DNA of 64,000 bases from Mesobacterium pallidum (GCF_019966535.1 NZ_JAIMID010000013.1:62001-126000); one strand, 5' to 3'. Shown: positions 35,438 to 45,095, numbered from the stretch's first letter. Made by a program: numbers and translations. Notes: generated by a model not told the origin, from the letters alone.

Positions 35438-35453
35438 GGGCTTGAAACGGCGA

Positions 35454-35482
35454 AGGCCACGCGCCGCCGGGATGCGTGGCCT
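35454..35482. terminator. Bidirectional hairpin between sulfotransferase and RTX genes
   Basis: AGGCCACGC pairs with GCGTGGCCT over an 11-nt loop, lying between two convergent genes. Short T-rich tracts flank it (CTGGTCTT on the plus strand). It is a likely shared terminator. Confidence 0.65.
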
Positions 35483-35504
35483 CTGGTCTTGCGGGGTTCG
35501 GCGA

Positions 35505-38500
35505 TCAGAACAGGAAGTCGTCGCCGCCCAGGTCGCCCTCCAACATGCCCTCGAGCCGGATCGTGTTGCCGTCGCCGGCATCGATCAGCACGTCCGCGCC
35601 GTCCTGGGTCATGTGGTTGGTCCTCAGATCGAAGAAGCCGGTGATCGCGGCCACGCCGCTCAGGTCGATGACCTCGGCGGTGTCGAGGGCGTCGAAATCG
35701 GTGATCACGTCGGCCCCGAAAGCCCCCGCAAAGACAAAGGTGTCCGCGTCCGCGCCACCGGTCAGCAGGTCGTTGCCCGCGCCACCTTCGATGAGGTCGG
35801 CGCCGTTGCCACCGAAGATCGAATCGTTGCCGGCCCCGCCGAAGGCACTGTCGTCGCCGGCCGCGCCGAACAGCCGGTCGGCCCCGCTATCGCCGCGCAG
35901 CAGGTCGTCATCGCCGCCGCCGAACAGGTCGTCATTGCCGGTGCCGCCGTCGATCGTGTCGCGGCCCGTGCTGCCGCTCAGCGCGTCGGCCCCGGCGCCG
36001 CCCGAGAGCAGGTCATCGCCGTCTCCGCCCTCGAGCGTGTCGCGGCGGCCGCCGCCGTCCAGCGTGTCGTTGCCGGAGCCGCCGTCCAGCGTGTCCGACC
36101 CCGCGCCGCCGTCAAGTACGTCGTCGTCGGCGCCGCCGTCCAGCGCGTCGTTGCCGGCGCCGCCCGTCAACTCGTCCTCGCCGTCGCCGCCCAGCAGCGT
36201 GTCGTCATCCGCGCCGCCCGTGAGGGTATCCGCCCCGGTGCCGCCGTCGACAAGGTCGCGGCCCGCGCCGCCGTCGATCAGGTCGGCGCCGCCGCGGCCC
36301 GACAGCACGTCGTCGCCGCCTTCGCCCGTCAGCACATTCGCGCCTTGGTCGCCGGCCAGAGCATCGCCGTTGTCCGACCCCTCGACGTTCTCGATCCGGG
36401 CCAGCACGTCACCCTGGGCGTCGCCGCCAAGCTGGCTGGCCCGCTCGAGATCCACGTCGACTGCCTCGACCGAGCTTGCGTAGATCGCCCAGTCCGACCC
36501 GACCCCGCCGTCCAGCGTGTCGGCGCCCAGGCCGCCTTCGAACCGGTTGTCCAGCAGGTCGCCCGCCATCCGGTCGTTGAAGGCCGAGCCGCGGAACTGC
36601 TCGATATCCGAGAAGAAATCGAAGGTGCCGTCGCCGAAGCTGTTGGTCGACAGTTGCAGGTCGATGCCGATCCCGGAGGTCGAGGTCTCGTAGGTGACGA
36701 TGTCGAACCCGGTGCCGCCGTCGTGGAAATCGGTCCCGGCGCCGCCAAAGAAGATGTCGTCGCCGGTGCCGCCCGCCATCACGTCGTTGCCCGAGCCGCC
36801 GATCAGCGTGTCGGCGCCGGCCCCGCCCAGCACGATGTCATTGCCGCTGCCGGCATCCAGAAAGTCATCGCCGGCCCCGCCGTTCAGCATGTCTTCGTTG
36901 TTGCCGCCATCGAGGCTGTCGTTGCCCGCGCCGCCGATCATGCTGTCGTTGCCCGACTGGCCGATGAGCGTGTCGTCACCGTCAAGGCCCAGCAACTGGT
37001 TGCCATCGTCCTTGCCGACCAGCCGGTCGTCGAAGAGCGACCCGGACAGCCCGTCGATGGCGGTCAGCTGGTCGCCCTCGGCATGGCCGCCGAAACCCTG
37101 TCCCTGCAGCGTCACGTCGACACCGGCGTCCGAGGCGCTGTAATCGGCGATGTCGTGGCCGCTGCCGCCGTCCAGGAAATCCGCCCCTTCGCCGCCGACC
37201 AGCGTATCGGCACCATCGCCGCCGAAGATCGTGTCGTCGCCGGAGCCGCCTTCGATCACGTCGCGCCCGCCGCCGCCGGCGATCCGGTCGTTGGCCGTGG
37301 TGCCGGTGATGTCGTTGTCGCTGCCGTTGCCGTCGATGCGGATCGTGTCGTTGCCGTCAAAGCCGATCATCTCGATATGCGACAGGTCGACCTCGAACCC
37401 ATCGTGCTGCACGAACAGCTCGATGATATTGTCGGGCGCGGACAGCACCTCGATCTGCTCTACCCCGACCATCTGCGAGGAAGTGGCGTCGAAACCGCGC
37501 CGCCCCGAGGTCGTCTCATTGATGAAGATCCGTTCGACGTTGATCAGCAGGTCGTTGCGGAAGTCGTTGAACTCCTGCAATTCGACCGTGTCGAACCCGT
37601 CGCCGCCGTCAAAGCCGAGAAAGCCGTTGTTGCCGACCGCGACGCGCTGTCTGAAAACGTCATCAAAGGCCGATCCGATGATGCCGTCGATACCACTGTA
37701 GGTGTCCCCCGTCGCCTGGCCGCCCTGGCCGACGCCTTCGTTGAGCGACACGATGACAGCGGCGTCCGAGCTGGCATAGCTGACGAAATCCGGCCCGCTG
37801 CCACCGTTGAGCACGTCCGCGCCTGCGCCGCCTTCCAACGTGTCGGCGCCGTCGTTGCCGTCCAGCGTGTCGGCGCCGTCACCACCCAACAGCAGGTCGT
37901 TGCCGTTGTTGCCGATCAGCGAATCGTCGCCTTCGCCGCCGTCCAGGATGTCGTTCCCGTCGCGGCCATCCAGCGTGTCGTTGCCCGCCTCGCCAAACAC
38001 GGTGTCATCCCCGCCGCCGCTGCGCACCAGGTCGGCGATATGCGATCCGGTCATCCGCTCGGCGCTGCCCGTGCCGGACAGGAAGGTGCTGTGGCCCGCG
38101 TCGAAGCCGGTGAAGGTGATGCCCGACAGGTCCAGCTCCACCCCATTGTCGACGGTGAAGTCCATGGCGATGCTGTTGCCGCCCGCGTTCTGCACCAGGG
38201 TCACCTGCTCCAGCCCCTGCACCTGGTCGGACCGCAGGCCAAAGCCACGCGTGCCGCTGGTGGTGTCGTTGATCTCGATCGCCTCGATATTGGTGAACAG
38301 ATCGCCGCCGAAGTCGTTGAACTCCTGCAGCGTCAGCGTGTCGAACCCGTCGCCGCCATCAAAGCCGACAAAGCCGTTGTTGCCGCTCGTCAGCCGCAGG
38401 ATGAAGCGGTCGTCGAAGGCCGAGCCGATGAGGCCGTCGATGCCACTATAGGTGTCGCCCGTCGCGTGGCCGCCGGCGCCGATGCCTTCGTTCAGCGCGA

Positions 38501-38786
38501 CGGTGACGCCCGCGTCCGAGGTCGAGTAATCGGCGAAATCCGCGCCGCCGTTGCCCTCGAGCACATCCGCCCCGGCGCCGCCGGCCAGCGTGTCGGCCCC
38601 GTTGCCGCCGACCAGGCTGTCGGTGCCGTCGCCGCCCTGCAGCAGGTCTTCCCCATCGTCGCCGAAAAGCGTGTCGTCGCCACCAAGGCCCTCGAGCGTG
38701 TCATTGCCGCTGTTCGCGTCGATGAGGTCGGCATCCTCGGTGCCGACAAGAAGGTTCGCGTCGTTGTTGCCATTGATGATCGCCAT
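35505..38786 (-). CDS. Large RTX protein with calcium-binding nonapeptide repeats
   Basis: A 1093-aa acidic protein dominated by GGxGxDxLxG-type repeats that form calcium-stabilised beta-rolls. Two related modules sit in the N-terminal half (about residues 65-240 and 320-500), each with GDTYSGIDG, a SAFDD loop, GFDGGDGFDT and EFNDF; a partial third copy follows. The C-terminus ends in a serralysin-type domain (VITDFDALDTAEVIDLSGVA) and DDFLF, typical of type I secretion signals. It has no Sec signal and no catalytic domain. The start at 38786 has a good AGGAG site. The secretion apparatus is not in the window. An ECF-type promoter lies upstream. Confidence 0.93.
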   Translation of the reverse strand: MAIINGNNDANLLVGTEDADLIDANSGNDTLEGLGGDDTLFGDDGEDLLQGGDGTDSLVGGNGADTLAGGAGADVLEGNGGADFADYSTSDAGVTVALNEGIGAGGHATGDTYSGIDGLIGSAFDDRFILRLTSGNNGFVGFDGGDGFDTLTLQEFNDFGGDLFTNIEAIEINDTTSGTRGFGLRSDQVQGLEQVTLVQNAGGNSIAMDFTVDNGVELDLSGITFTGFDAGHSTFLSGTGSAERMTGSHIADLVRSGGGDDTVFGEAGNDTLDGRDGNDILDGGEGDDSLIGNNGNDLLLGGDGADTLDGNDGADTLEGGAGADVLNGGSGPDFVSYASSDAAVIVSLNEGVGQGGQATGDTYSGIDGIIGSAFDDVFRQRVAVGNNGFLGFDGGDGFDTVELQEFNDFRNDLLINVERIFINETTSGRRGFDATSSQMVGVEQIEVLSAPDNIIELFVQHDGFEVDLSHIEMIGFDGNDTIRIDGNGSDNDITGTTANDRIAGGGGRDVIEGGSGDDTIFGGDGADTLVGGEGADFLDGGSGHDIADYSASDAGVDVTLQGQGFGGHAEGDQLTAIDGLSGSLFDDRLVGKDDGNQLLGLDGDDTLIGQSGNDSMIGGAGNDSLDGGNNEDMLNGGAGDDFLDAGSGNDIVLGGAGADTLIGGSGNDVMAGGTGDDIFFGGAGTDFHDGGTGFDIVTYETSTSGIGIDLQLSTNSFGDGTFDFFSDIEQFRGSAFNDRMAGDLLDNRFEGGLGADTLDGGVGSDWAIYASSVEAVDVDLERASQLGGDAQGDVLARIENVEGSDNGDALAGDQGANVLTGEGGDDVLSGRGGADLIDGGAGRDLVDGGTGADTLTGGADDDTLLGGDGEDELTGGAGNDALDGGADDDVLDGGAGSDTLDGGSGNDTLDGGGRRDTLEGGDGDDLLSGGAGADALSGSTGRDTIDGGTGNDDLFGGGDDDLLRGDSGADRLFGAAGDDSAFGGAGNDSIFGGNGADLIEGGAGNDLLTGGADADTFVFAGAFGADVITDFDALDTAEVIDLSGVAAITGFFDLRTNHMTQDGADVLIDAGDGNTIRLEGMLEGDLGGDDFLF

Positions 38787-38834
38787 GGTCTTTCTCCTGA
38801 AATGCTGTGCCCCGGCGGGGCGGTTATGTGGATT

Positions 38835-38859
38835 GGTCGGGCGCGGCGGAAAAAGGTTC
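38835..38859 (-). promoter_or_regulatory. ECF-type promoter upstream of the RTX gene
   Basis: On the minus strand GAACC, a 15-bp spacer and CGACC end about 49 bp upstream of the RTX start. The wider element TTTCGAACCTTTT and GCCCGACCAA matches the element at 39558-39582 almost base for base. Recognition by the sigma factor encoded next door is inferred. Confidence 0.72.
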
Positions 38860-38983
38860 GAAAAAAAATCGTGGAAATCTCCTGCGCGTTCCGGCAGCGG
38901 ATATGGCAGGGACGTGACGGCAAGTCGCCGGGCCGTTCAATTTGCGGTTGGATGGCCGCCGGGCCTCGGATTAGAAAGGCGCC

Positions 38984-39553
38984 ATGCTGGGCGCCGCAGG
39001 ACGAAAAACCGATGCCGACGGGGATACCGCGCTGCTGGCGCGGGTCGCGGATGGCGACATGGCCGCGATGAAGGCGCTTTATATGGCCCATGCCGATGCC
39101 ATGACCCGGTTCGTGCGCGGCCGCGTGCGGGACGAGGCCGAGGCGGCGGACATCGTGCATGACACCATGCTGACCGTCTGGCGCGGGGCGGCGGGGTTCC
39201 AGGGGCGGTCGAGTGTGCGCAGCTGGATGCTGACGATCGCGCGCAACAAGGTGGTCGATGTGATCCGCAAGCAGGCGCGCGTCACCTTGGGCGATCCCGA
39301 CGACCAGCTCCCCGACGACACGCCCGATCCCGAGGCGGCGCTGGGCGCGGTGCAGGACGCGGCCCGCCTGCGCGCCTGCGTCGAGGCGCTGCCCGAGCGC
39401 CAGCGCGCCGTCGTTCACCTGGCCTATTACGAAGAGATGCCCCTGGCCGAGATCGCGGGGATCGAGGCGGTGCCCGAGGGCACTGTCAAAAGCCGCATCC
39501 ACGCCGCCAAGCAGCTGTTGCTGCGCTGCCTCTCGGGAAAGGGGCGGAAATGA
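38984..39553 (+). CDS. ECF-family RNA polymerase sigma factor
   Basis: A 189-aa extracytoplasmic-function sigma factor. Region 2 lies at about residues 25-90 (ALYMAHADAMTRFVRGRV; SWMLTIARNKVVDVIRK) and region 4 at about 125-180 (LPERQRAVVHLAYYEEMPL; VPEGTVKSRIHAAKQ). It is followed by an anti-sigma factor and a lipoprotein protease, and it is divergent from the RTX gene. The same promoter element precedes the RTX gene and the anti-sigma gene but not the sigma gene itself, so its own expression seems set by another promoter. Confidence 0.93.
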   Translation: MLGAAGRKTDADGDTALLARVADGDMAAMKALYMAHADAMTRFVRGRVRDEAEAADIVHDTMLTVWRGAAGFQGRSSVRSWMLTIARNKVVDVIRKQARVTLGDPDDQLPDDTPDPEAALGAVQDAARLRACVEALPERQRAVVHLAYYEEMPLAEIAGIEAVPEGTVKSRIHAAKQLLLRCLSGKGRK

Positions 39554-39557
39554 TTTC

Positions 39558-39582
39558 GAACCTTTTGCCCGCTGGCCCGTCC
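39558..39582 (+). promoter_or_regulatory. ECF-type promoter between sigma and anti-sigma genes
   Basis: GAACC, a 15-bp spacer and CGTCC, about 38 bp upstream of the anti-sigma start and just after the sigma stop. It is nearly the same as the element upstream of the RTX gene, including TTTCGAACCTTTT and GCCCGTCCAA. It probably allows the anti-sigma factor and protease to rise when the sigma factor is active, giving negative feedback (inference). Confidence 0.72.
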
Positions 39583-39620
39583 AACCCTTGTGAGCACGAG
39601 TTTTCGCAAAGGAGCCAGCC

Positions 39621-40202
39621 ATGACCAGCCAGCGCAATTTCAGCGAAGAGGACCTCCTGGCCTATACCCACGGCCGGGCCGATGCGGAGCTCCGCGCCCG
39701 GATCGAGGCGGCGGCCGAGGGCGACCCCGCCCTGCGGGCAGAACTGGCGATGACCTCGGCGCTCAAGGGCGCCCTCGGCGACGCGACGGATGGCCCCGAC
39801 ACGCGGGAGCTCGGCTGGCGCCGGCTCGAGGCAGAGATCAAACGCAGCGCACCCGCGAACGTCCCCACTACGCCCCGCACGGCCTTCTGGCGCGTGGCGG
39901 CCGTCGTGCTGGGCGCGCTGGTGCTGGGGCAGGGCGCCTACATCGCCACCGCCCCCGGAGACGCACCGACCTATCGAACGGTGTCGGAGGAGGCCGAGGG
40001 CTTCGTACTCGCCGTCGCCTTCACCGCCGACGCGCAGATGGCCGAGACGCAGGCGCTCTTGCGCGAGATCGGCGCGCGGGTGGTGGACGGACCCAGCGCC
40101 ATCGGCCTCTTCCGCCTCGCCTTCGACAGCGCCGAGGATCTCGCGGCCGCGCGCGCAGCACTGGCCGCCTCGCCGCTGATCGACCTGGTTTCCGAGGAAT
40201 AA
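39621..40202 (+). CDS. Membrane-anchored anti-sigma factor
   Basis: A 193-aa protein with a cytoplasmic helical part (EEDLLAYTHGRADAELRARI) like anti-sigma domains, one membrane helix at about residues 90-110 (AVVLGALVLGQGAYIATA), and a C-terminal periplasmic domain. The periplasmic domain (LLREIGARVVDGPSAIGLFRL) resembles a small inhibitor or prodomain fold. No classic HxxxCxxC zinc motif is present. It lies between the ECF sigma gene and the subtilase gene, whose start touches its stop. It probably holds the sigma factor at the membrane until a surface signal or proteolysis releases it (inference). Confidence 0.82.
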   Translation: MTSQRNFSEEDLLAYTHGRADAELRARIEAAAEGDPALRAELAMTSALKGALGDATDGPDTRELGWRRLEAEIKRSAPANVPTTPRTAFWRVAAVVLGALVLGQGAYIATAPGDAPTYRTVSEEAEGFVLAVAFTADAQMAETQALLREIGARVVDGPSAIGLFRLAFDSAEDLAAARAALAASPLIDLVSEE

Positions 40203-41339
40203 ATGATGCGCCGCTTGACCCTGCTGCTGCTCCTGGCCCTCGCATCCTGCACTGACACCGTCCTGCCACGCGTTCCGCATCCCGACGGCAACACCTACGC
40301 GGTGGCGGACATGCAGGAACTGGTGGTGCTGACCGCGGATGACCCGCAGCTGCTGATCGATCGCGTCACGGCGCTGGGCTACGAGGTGCGGGCGGTCTAC
40401 CGCCTCGGCACCCTTGGCGACACGATGGTGGTGCTGGGCATCCCCGCAGGCCGGACCCTCGCGCAGGCCATCGCGGAAACCGAGGCCGAGGTGCCCGGTA
40501 TCACATCCGGTGCCAATCACCTGTACACCCTGCAAAGCCGGCCGGCCGAGGGGCGCGGGGGCTATGCCGCGCAGATGATCGGCTGGCCGGCGGGCGGCTG
40601 CCGCGCGCGGTCGCGCGTCGGGCTGCTGGATGCCGGGGTGCAGCCGGGCTACCCGGGCCTTGCCGACGGGCGCATCCGGCAGGAAAGTTTCACCGGCAGC
40701 GACGCTCCGCCGCGCAACGATCACGGCACCCGCATGGCCGAGCTGCTGGTCGGGCCGGGGCGGCTGCGGGGCACCACGCTTTACAGCGCCAACGTGATCG
40801 ACCCGGGGCTGGGCGCGGGGGATGCGGCGGGGGTCGTGTCGATCCTGCGCGGGCTCGACTGGCTGGCCGCGCAGGACGTGGACGTCGTCAACATCAGTCT
40901 CGCCGGGCCGCGCAACAAGCTGCTCGCCCGCGCCATGGAACGCGCGGCGGACGAGGGCATGGTGCTGATCGCGGCGGTCGGCAATGCCGGCCCCGCGGCC
41001 CCGCCGCGCTTTCCGGCGGCCTTCCCCTTCGCGCTGGCGGTGACGGCGGTGGACGCCGACGGCGCGATCTACCGCCGCGCGGTGCAGGGCGATCACGTGG
41101 ACATCGCGGCGCCGGGGGTCGACATCCTGCTGAGCCCGGGCGGCAAGTTGACGGTGTCGAGCGGGACGTCGATGGCCGCGCCCTTCGTCACCGCCGTGGT
41201 GGCGGCCGACCCGGCGCTGGCGCATCGCGACGTCGCAGACCTGCGCGCGGGGCTGGCCGCCCGGGCCGAGGACATGGGCGCCCGGGGCCCGGACAAGGTG
41301 TTCGGCGCGGGGCTGCTACGCGCGCCGAACGGGTGCTAG
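40203..41339 (+). CDS. Subtilisin-like serine protease (S8), predicted lipoprotein
   Basis: Exported S8 peptidase of 378 aa. The signal peptide ends in a lipobox (LALASC, Cys16), giving a lipid-anchored periplasmic or outer-membrane protein. The catalytic residues are visible: D143 in LLDAGVQP, H174 in NDHGTRMAELL, oxyanion N261 in AAVGNAGP and S323 in SSGTSMAAPFVT. Residues 30-115 form a prodomain-like region. The ATG at 40203 follows immediately after the anti-sigma stop, so the two genes are translationally coupled. It may process the RTX protein or cleave the anti-sigma factor (inference). Confidence 0.9.
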   Translation: MMRRLTLLLLLALASCTDTVLPRVPHPDGNTYAVADMQELVVLTADDPQLLIDRVTALGYEVRAVYRLGTLGDTMVVLGIPAGRTLAQAIAETEAEVPGITSGANHLYTLQSRPAEGRGGYAAQMIGWPAGGCRARSRVGLLDAGVQPGYPGLADGRIRQESFTGSDAPPRNDHGTRMAELLVGPGRLRGTTLYSANVIDPGLGAGDAAGVVSILRGLDWLAAQDVDVVNISLAGPRNKLLARAMERAADEGMVLIAAVGNAGPAAPPRFPAAFPFALAVTAVDADGAIYRRAVQGDHVDIAAPGVDILLSPGGKLTVSSGTSMAAPFVTAVVAADPALAHRDVADLRAGLAARAEDMGARGPDKVFGAGLLRAPNGC

Positions 41340-41340
41340 A

Positions 41341-41362
41341 CGCGGCCCCTTGCGGGGCCGCG
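41341..41362. terminator. GC-rich hairpin between convergent protease and ABC genes
   Basis: CGCGGCCCC pairs with its complement around a TTGC loop directly after the protease stop. There is no T-tract; its position between convergent genes supports a shared terminator. Confidence 0.6.
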
Positions 41363-41367
41363 CGTGG

Positions 41368-42327
41368 TCAGTTCAGCGACACGGCCGCCGGGGCGGCCTT
41401 TTCCAGCGCGGCGGGGGCGAAGGTTTCGAGCATCGCCTCGGGGCTGACCGCCTCGCCCTTGACCACGCCCTTGGAAAGAACCCAGTCCGCCTCGGCCGAC
41501 AGCAGCTCGGCCAGCCCCTTGTCGAGCGTCAGCCCGATCTCGACGTCCTGCCACATGGCTGCCAGCGCCTCGGGCGTCATCGCGCCCTGGAGGGAGGCGC
41601 TGACGGCCTCCATCGCGGCCTGCGGGTCGGCCTTCACGTCGGCATCGGCCTTGGCCAGCGCCCCCATGAAGGCATCCAGCACGTCGCTGCGTTCCGTCGC
41701 CATCTCGGGCGTGGCGGCGAGGATGTAGTGGACCTCGTAGCCCGGCACGCGCAGCTCGGCGTAATCGTCGCCCAGCGTCTCGGCCGCGGCGGTGTAGAAG
41801 GTCGGGAAGGGCACGATGGCGTCGAGGTCGCCGCGCGCCAGCGCCGGCACGAGGTCCGGCGGGGCGGCGCCCACGACCTCGGCCGCGACCCCGGCCTCCG
41901 ACAGCACCTTGTCGAGGTAGAAGTTCACGTTGGTGCCGATCGTCGTGCCGATCCGCTTGCCGGCGAGGTCAGCGGGGGTCGCCACCTCGCCCGAGGCGGT
42001 GTTCACGATCACCTTGCTGCCGGTATAGCGCGCGAGATCGCCGATCACGACGAATTCCTGCCCGGTCAGCGCGCCCACGGCGGCCGGAAACTCGGCCATG
42101 AAGGTCACGTCGACCTGGCCGCCGATCATCGCCTCGAACCCCTCGCGGCCGGTGCGGAAGGCGACGAACTCGATATCGAGGCCGGCTTCTTCGAAATAGC
42201 CCTTCTGGATCGCGATATCGACCTGCGGGGTCTGCGGGTTCGGGGACCAGGCAAAGGTCAGCTCTTCGGCACTTGCCATTGGCGCGGCGAGAGCAGAGGC
42301 GAGGGCAAGGATGGAAAGATGTTTCAT
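41368..42327 (-). CDS. ABC transporter substrate-binding protein (taurine/sulfonate/NMT1-like)
   Basis: Periplasmic receptor (319 aa) of the SsuA/TauA/NMT1 group. The signal peptide runs to residue 20 (LALASALAAPMASA). The mature part opens LTFAWSPNPQTPQVDIAIQK and continues GYFEEAGLDIEFV, typical of the group. GTTIGTNVNFYLDKVLSEAG is a conserved hinge. It is the last gene of a LacI-controlled operon with an arylsulfotransferase-family gene, so an organosulfur ligand is plausible, though amines and pyrimidine precursors are also carried by this family. Confidence 0.88.
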   Translation of the reverse strand: MKHLSILALASALAAPMASAEELTFAWSPNPQTPQVDIAIQKGYFEEAGLDIEFVAFRTGREGFEAMIGGQVDVTFMAEFPAAVGALTGQEFVVIGDLARYTGSKVIVNTASGEVATPADLAGKRIGTTIGTNVNFYLDKVLSEAGVAAEVVGAAPPDLVPALARGDLDAIVPFPTFYTAAAETLGDDYAELRVPGYEVHYILAATPEMATERSDVLDAFMGALAKADADVKADPQAAMEAVSASLQGAMTPEALAAMWQDVEIGLTLDKGLAELLSAEADWVLSKGVVKGEAVSPEAMLETFAPAALEKAAPAAVSLN

Positions 42328-42336
42328 GTCAGTCTC

Positions 42337-43124
<788 letters not shown>

Positions 43125-43125
<1 letters not shown>

Positions 43126-43946
43126 CAGCCTTGCTCCCAATGGACGAGTTTCTTGCCGATGGCGTGGACGACGAGGTCCGCCACCGCGCCGAGGATGCCG
43201 AGGATGATCAGGAGAGAGAACATCCGGTCGGTGCGCACGTATTGCCGCGCCTCCTGCAGGCGGAAGCCGATGCCGGACGAGGCGCCCGACAGCTCGGCCG
43301 CGACGAGGCTGAGAAAGGCAAGCGCCACGCCCAGCCGGATGCCGGCAAAGATATGCGGTGCGGCGGCGGGCAGGACGACTGTCAGGAATTCGCGCATCTT
43401 CGTCGCGCCAAGCGACCGGGCGGCTCGCAGGTAGGTGTCGGGCACGTATTCCATGCCGTGGTGCGTGTTGAACCAGACGGTCAGGAAGACGGTGTAGCTG
43501 ACGACGAAGTACTTGGACCCCTCACCGATGCCGAACCAGACGATGGCCACGGGGACCAGCGCGATGGCCGGGATCGGGCGCAAGAGGTTCAGGAAGGGGT
43601 TCAAGAGCGTGCGGATCAGCGCCACGCGGCCCGTCAGCAGCCCGAGCGAAACGCCAAGCGTCGCGCCGATTCCGAAGCCGACCGCGGCGCGGCCCAGCGA
43701 CTTGCCGAGGTCCTTTTGCAGCGTGCCGTTCTGCCACATCTCGACCGTGGCGGACCAGACCGACCAGGGGGCGGGAAAGATCGCCTCTTTCACCGCGCCC
43801 GAGGCGCCGACGATGGCCCAGATGCCGAGGATGAAGGCGAAGGAGACCAGCGGCAGCCCCGCCGTCGCCCCCATCGACAGGAGCTGCGAAAAGCGGGGCA
43901 CCGCGCGGCGGGCCCGTGGGGTGTCGGGTGCTTCTGTCACAGCCAT
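43125..43946 (-). CDS. ABC transporter permease (taurine/sulfonate-like)
   Basis: Membrane subunit (273 aa) with six hydrophobic segments. The coupling loop reads DTYLRAARSLGATKMREFL, typical of SsuC/TauC permeases. Its start overlaps the arylsulfotransferase-like gene by 10 bp, so the operon order is arylsulfotransferase-like, permease, ATPase, binding protein. Confidence 0.92.
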
Positions 43947-45076
43947 GTCACCCGCTCCGCCGCGTAGCGATGGGCGCGGAAGCAGGTGTTGTGCTGTCCG
44001 CGAATGAACTGGTTCAGCGGCGCCGGGTAGTCCGCGAAATCGGGGATCACGAATTCCCAGGCGATCTCGCCCTTGGGCGTGACCTCGAAGAGCCGGCCAA
44101 AGGCGCTTTCGCAGATCAGTGTGTTGCCGTTCCAGAGCCGCTGCGCGCTGCCCATGAAGGGCGAAAAGAAGCTGGGCGCGTTGGGGTCGGTGTAATCCCA
44201 GGTCGTCTCCATCGTCTTCGGGTCGAACTCGAGCGCCCGCGAGAAGGGGTTGGAGGAACCCGGCCGCATGTTGCCGTTGTCGAAGACCAGCACGGTGCCG
44301 CTTTCCATCATCACCGGGGTGTGCTGCTGGGCGACCACCTCGGGGCCGGCATGCCAGACGATGCGGCCCGAGGCTTTTTCGACCGCGATCACGCCCGAGG
44401 TGGTGCGCAGGCTCATCAGGATCAGGCCATCTTTCGTCTCGGACACGCCGTTGATCATCGGCCAGTGGCGGCGGTCAAAGATCGGGTGCACGGGCAGGTC
44501 GGCCGGGTCGATATGATCCCAGATCTTCCATTCCCAGACCGTCTCGCCCTTGCGGTTCACCTGTTTCACGATGTCCGACTGGAAGATGCTGTCAGCCCCG
44601 TCCTTGCGCGGGTCGCCGCCGCAGACGCGTTGGCCGAGGTGCTTCGGCAGTTCGGCCGCGACGGTATAGAGCAGGTCCCCGTTCGGCAGCCATTGCGCGT
44701 CGTGGTGATGGTAGATGTCCTCGTGGCGCCACACGATCTCTCCCTCGGGGGTCGCCTCGTAGAAATCGCCGCCGTGCCAGAGGTCCCAGGCGGGATAAAG
44801 CGCGGCCGAGGTCGCATGGCTGCCGTTGTAACCGAGGTTGCCGTTTTCCAGAAGCACGGCGTCGCGGCCGGGGCGCACGGGCATCTGCCACTGGTGGGCG
44901 ATACTGCCCTCGATATCGACAAGGTCGACAATGCCGCCGCCGGTCTGGCGGGCATAAAGCGTGTAGCCTCCGGCGGTCTTGGCGCGGTCAAGCGCGGTCA
45001 GGCCAAGCCGCCGCCGTCCCAGCGTCACCGCACTGGCGTGTTCCGGGTCGAAAGTGCCATTCATGTTGTCCAGCAT
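43937..45076 (-). CDS. Arylsulfotransferase-family (ASST-like) beta-propeller protein
   Basis: A 379-aa protein resembling the arylsulfotransferase (ASST) beta-propeller family: repeated blade motifs such as VDIEGSIAHQWQMP, LLENGNLGYNGSH, GEIVWRHEDIYHHHDAQWLP and GTVLVFDNGNM. No signal peptide is visible, so a cytoplasmic location is likely, unlike classical periplasmic ASST. Whether the transfer histidine is kept is uncertain; several histidines are present. It is the first gene of an operon with a sulfonate-type transporter and starts 20 bp from a LacI-type operator. It may act on the imported organosulfate or a related aryl compound (inference). Confidence 0.78.
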   Translation of the reverse strand: MLDNMNGTFDPEHASAVTLGRRRLGLTALDRAKTAGGYTLYARQTGGGIVDLVDIEGSIAHQWQMPVRPGRDAVLLENGNLGYNGSHATSAALYPAWDLWHGGDFYEATPEGEIVWRHEDIYHHHDAQWLPNGDLLYTVAAELPKHLGQRVCGGDPRKDGADSIFQSDIVKQVNRKGETVWEWKIWDHIDPADLPVHPIFDRRHWPMINGVSETKDGLILMSLRTTSGVIAVEKASGRIVWHAGPEVVAQQHTPVMMESGTVLVFDNGNMRPGSSNPFSRALEFDPKTMETTWDYTDPNAPSFFSPFMGSAQRLWNGNTLICESAFGRLFEVTPKGEIAWEFVIPDFADYPAPLNQFIRGQHNTCFRAHRYAAERVTWL

Positions 45077-45095
45077 TGTGTTCTCCCGTGTGCTG

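Noticed and set aside
32081..35581. 1166-codon version of the decarboxylase
   Set aside because: The first 400 codons are antisense to the sulfotransferase gene and not protein-like; the family N-terminus begins at the ATG at 34372.
35750..38780. Regular repeats that could suggest a CRISPR array or tandem DNA repeat
   Set aside because: The periodicity is that of RTX nonapeptides in a coding frame; there are no constant repeats with unique spacers.
35442..39071. 1209-codon open frame on the plus strand, opposite the RTX gene
   Set aside because: It is the antisense reading of repetitive RTX codons and has only low-complexity alanine/valine repeats; the minus-strand frame has clear RTX motifs, a secretion-type C-terminus, a ribosome site and an ECF promoter.
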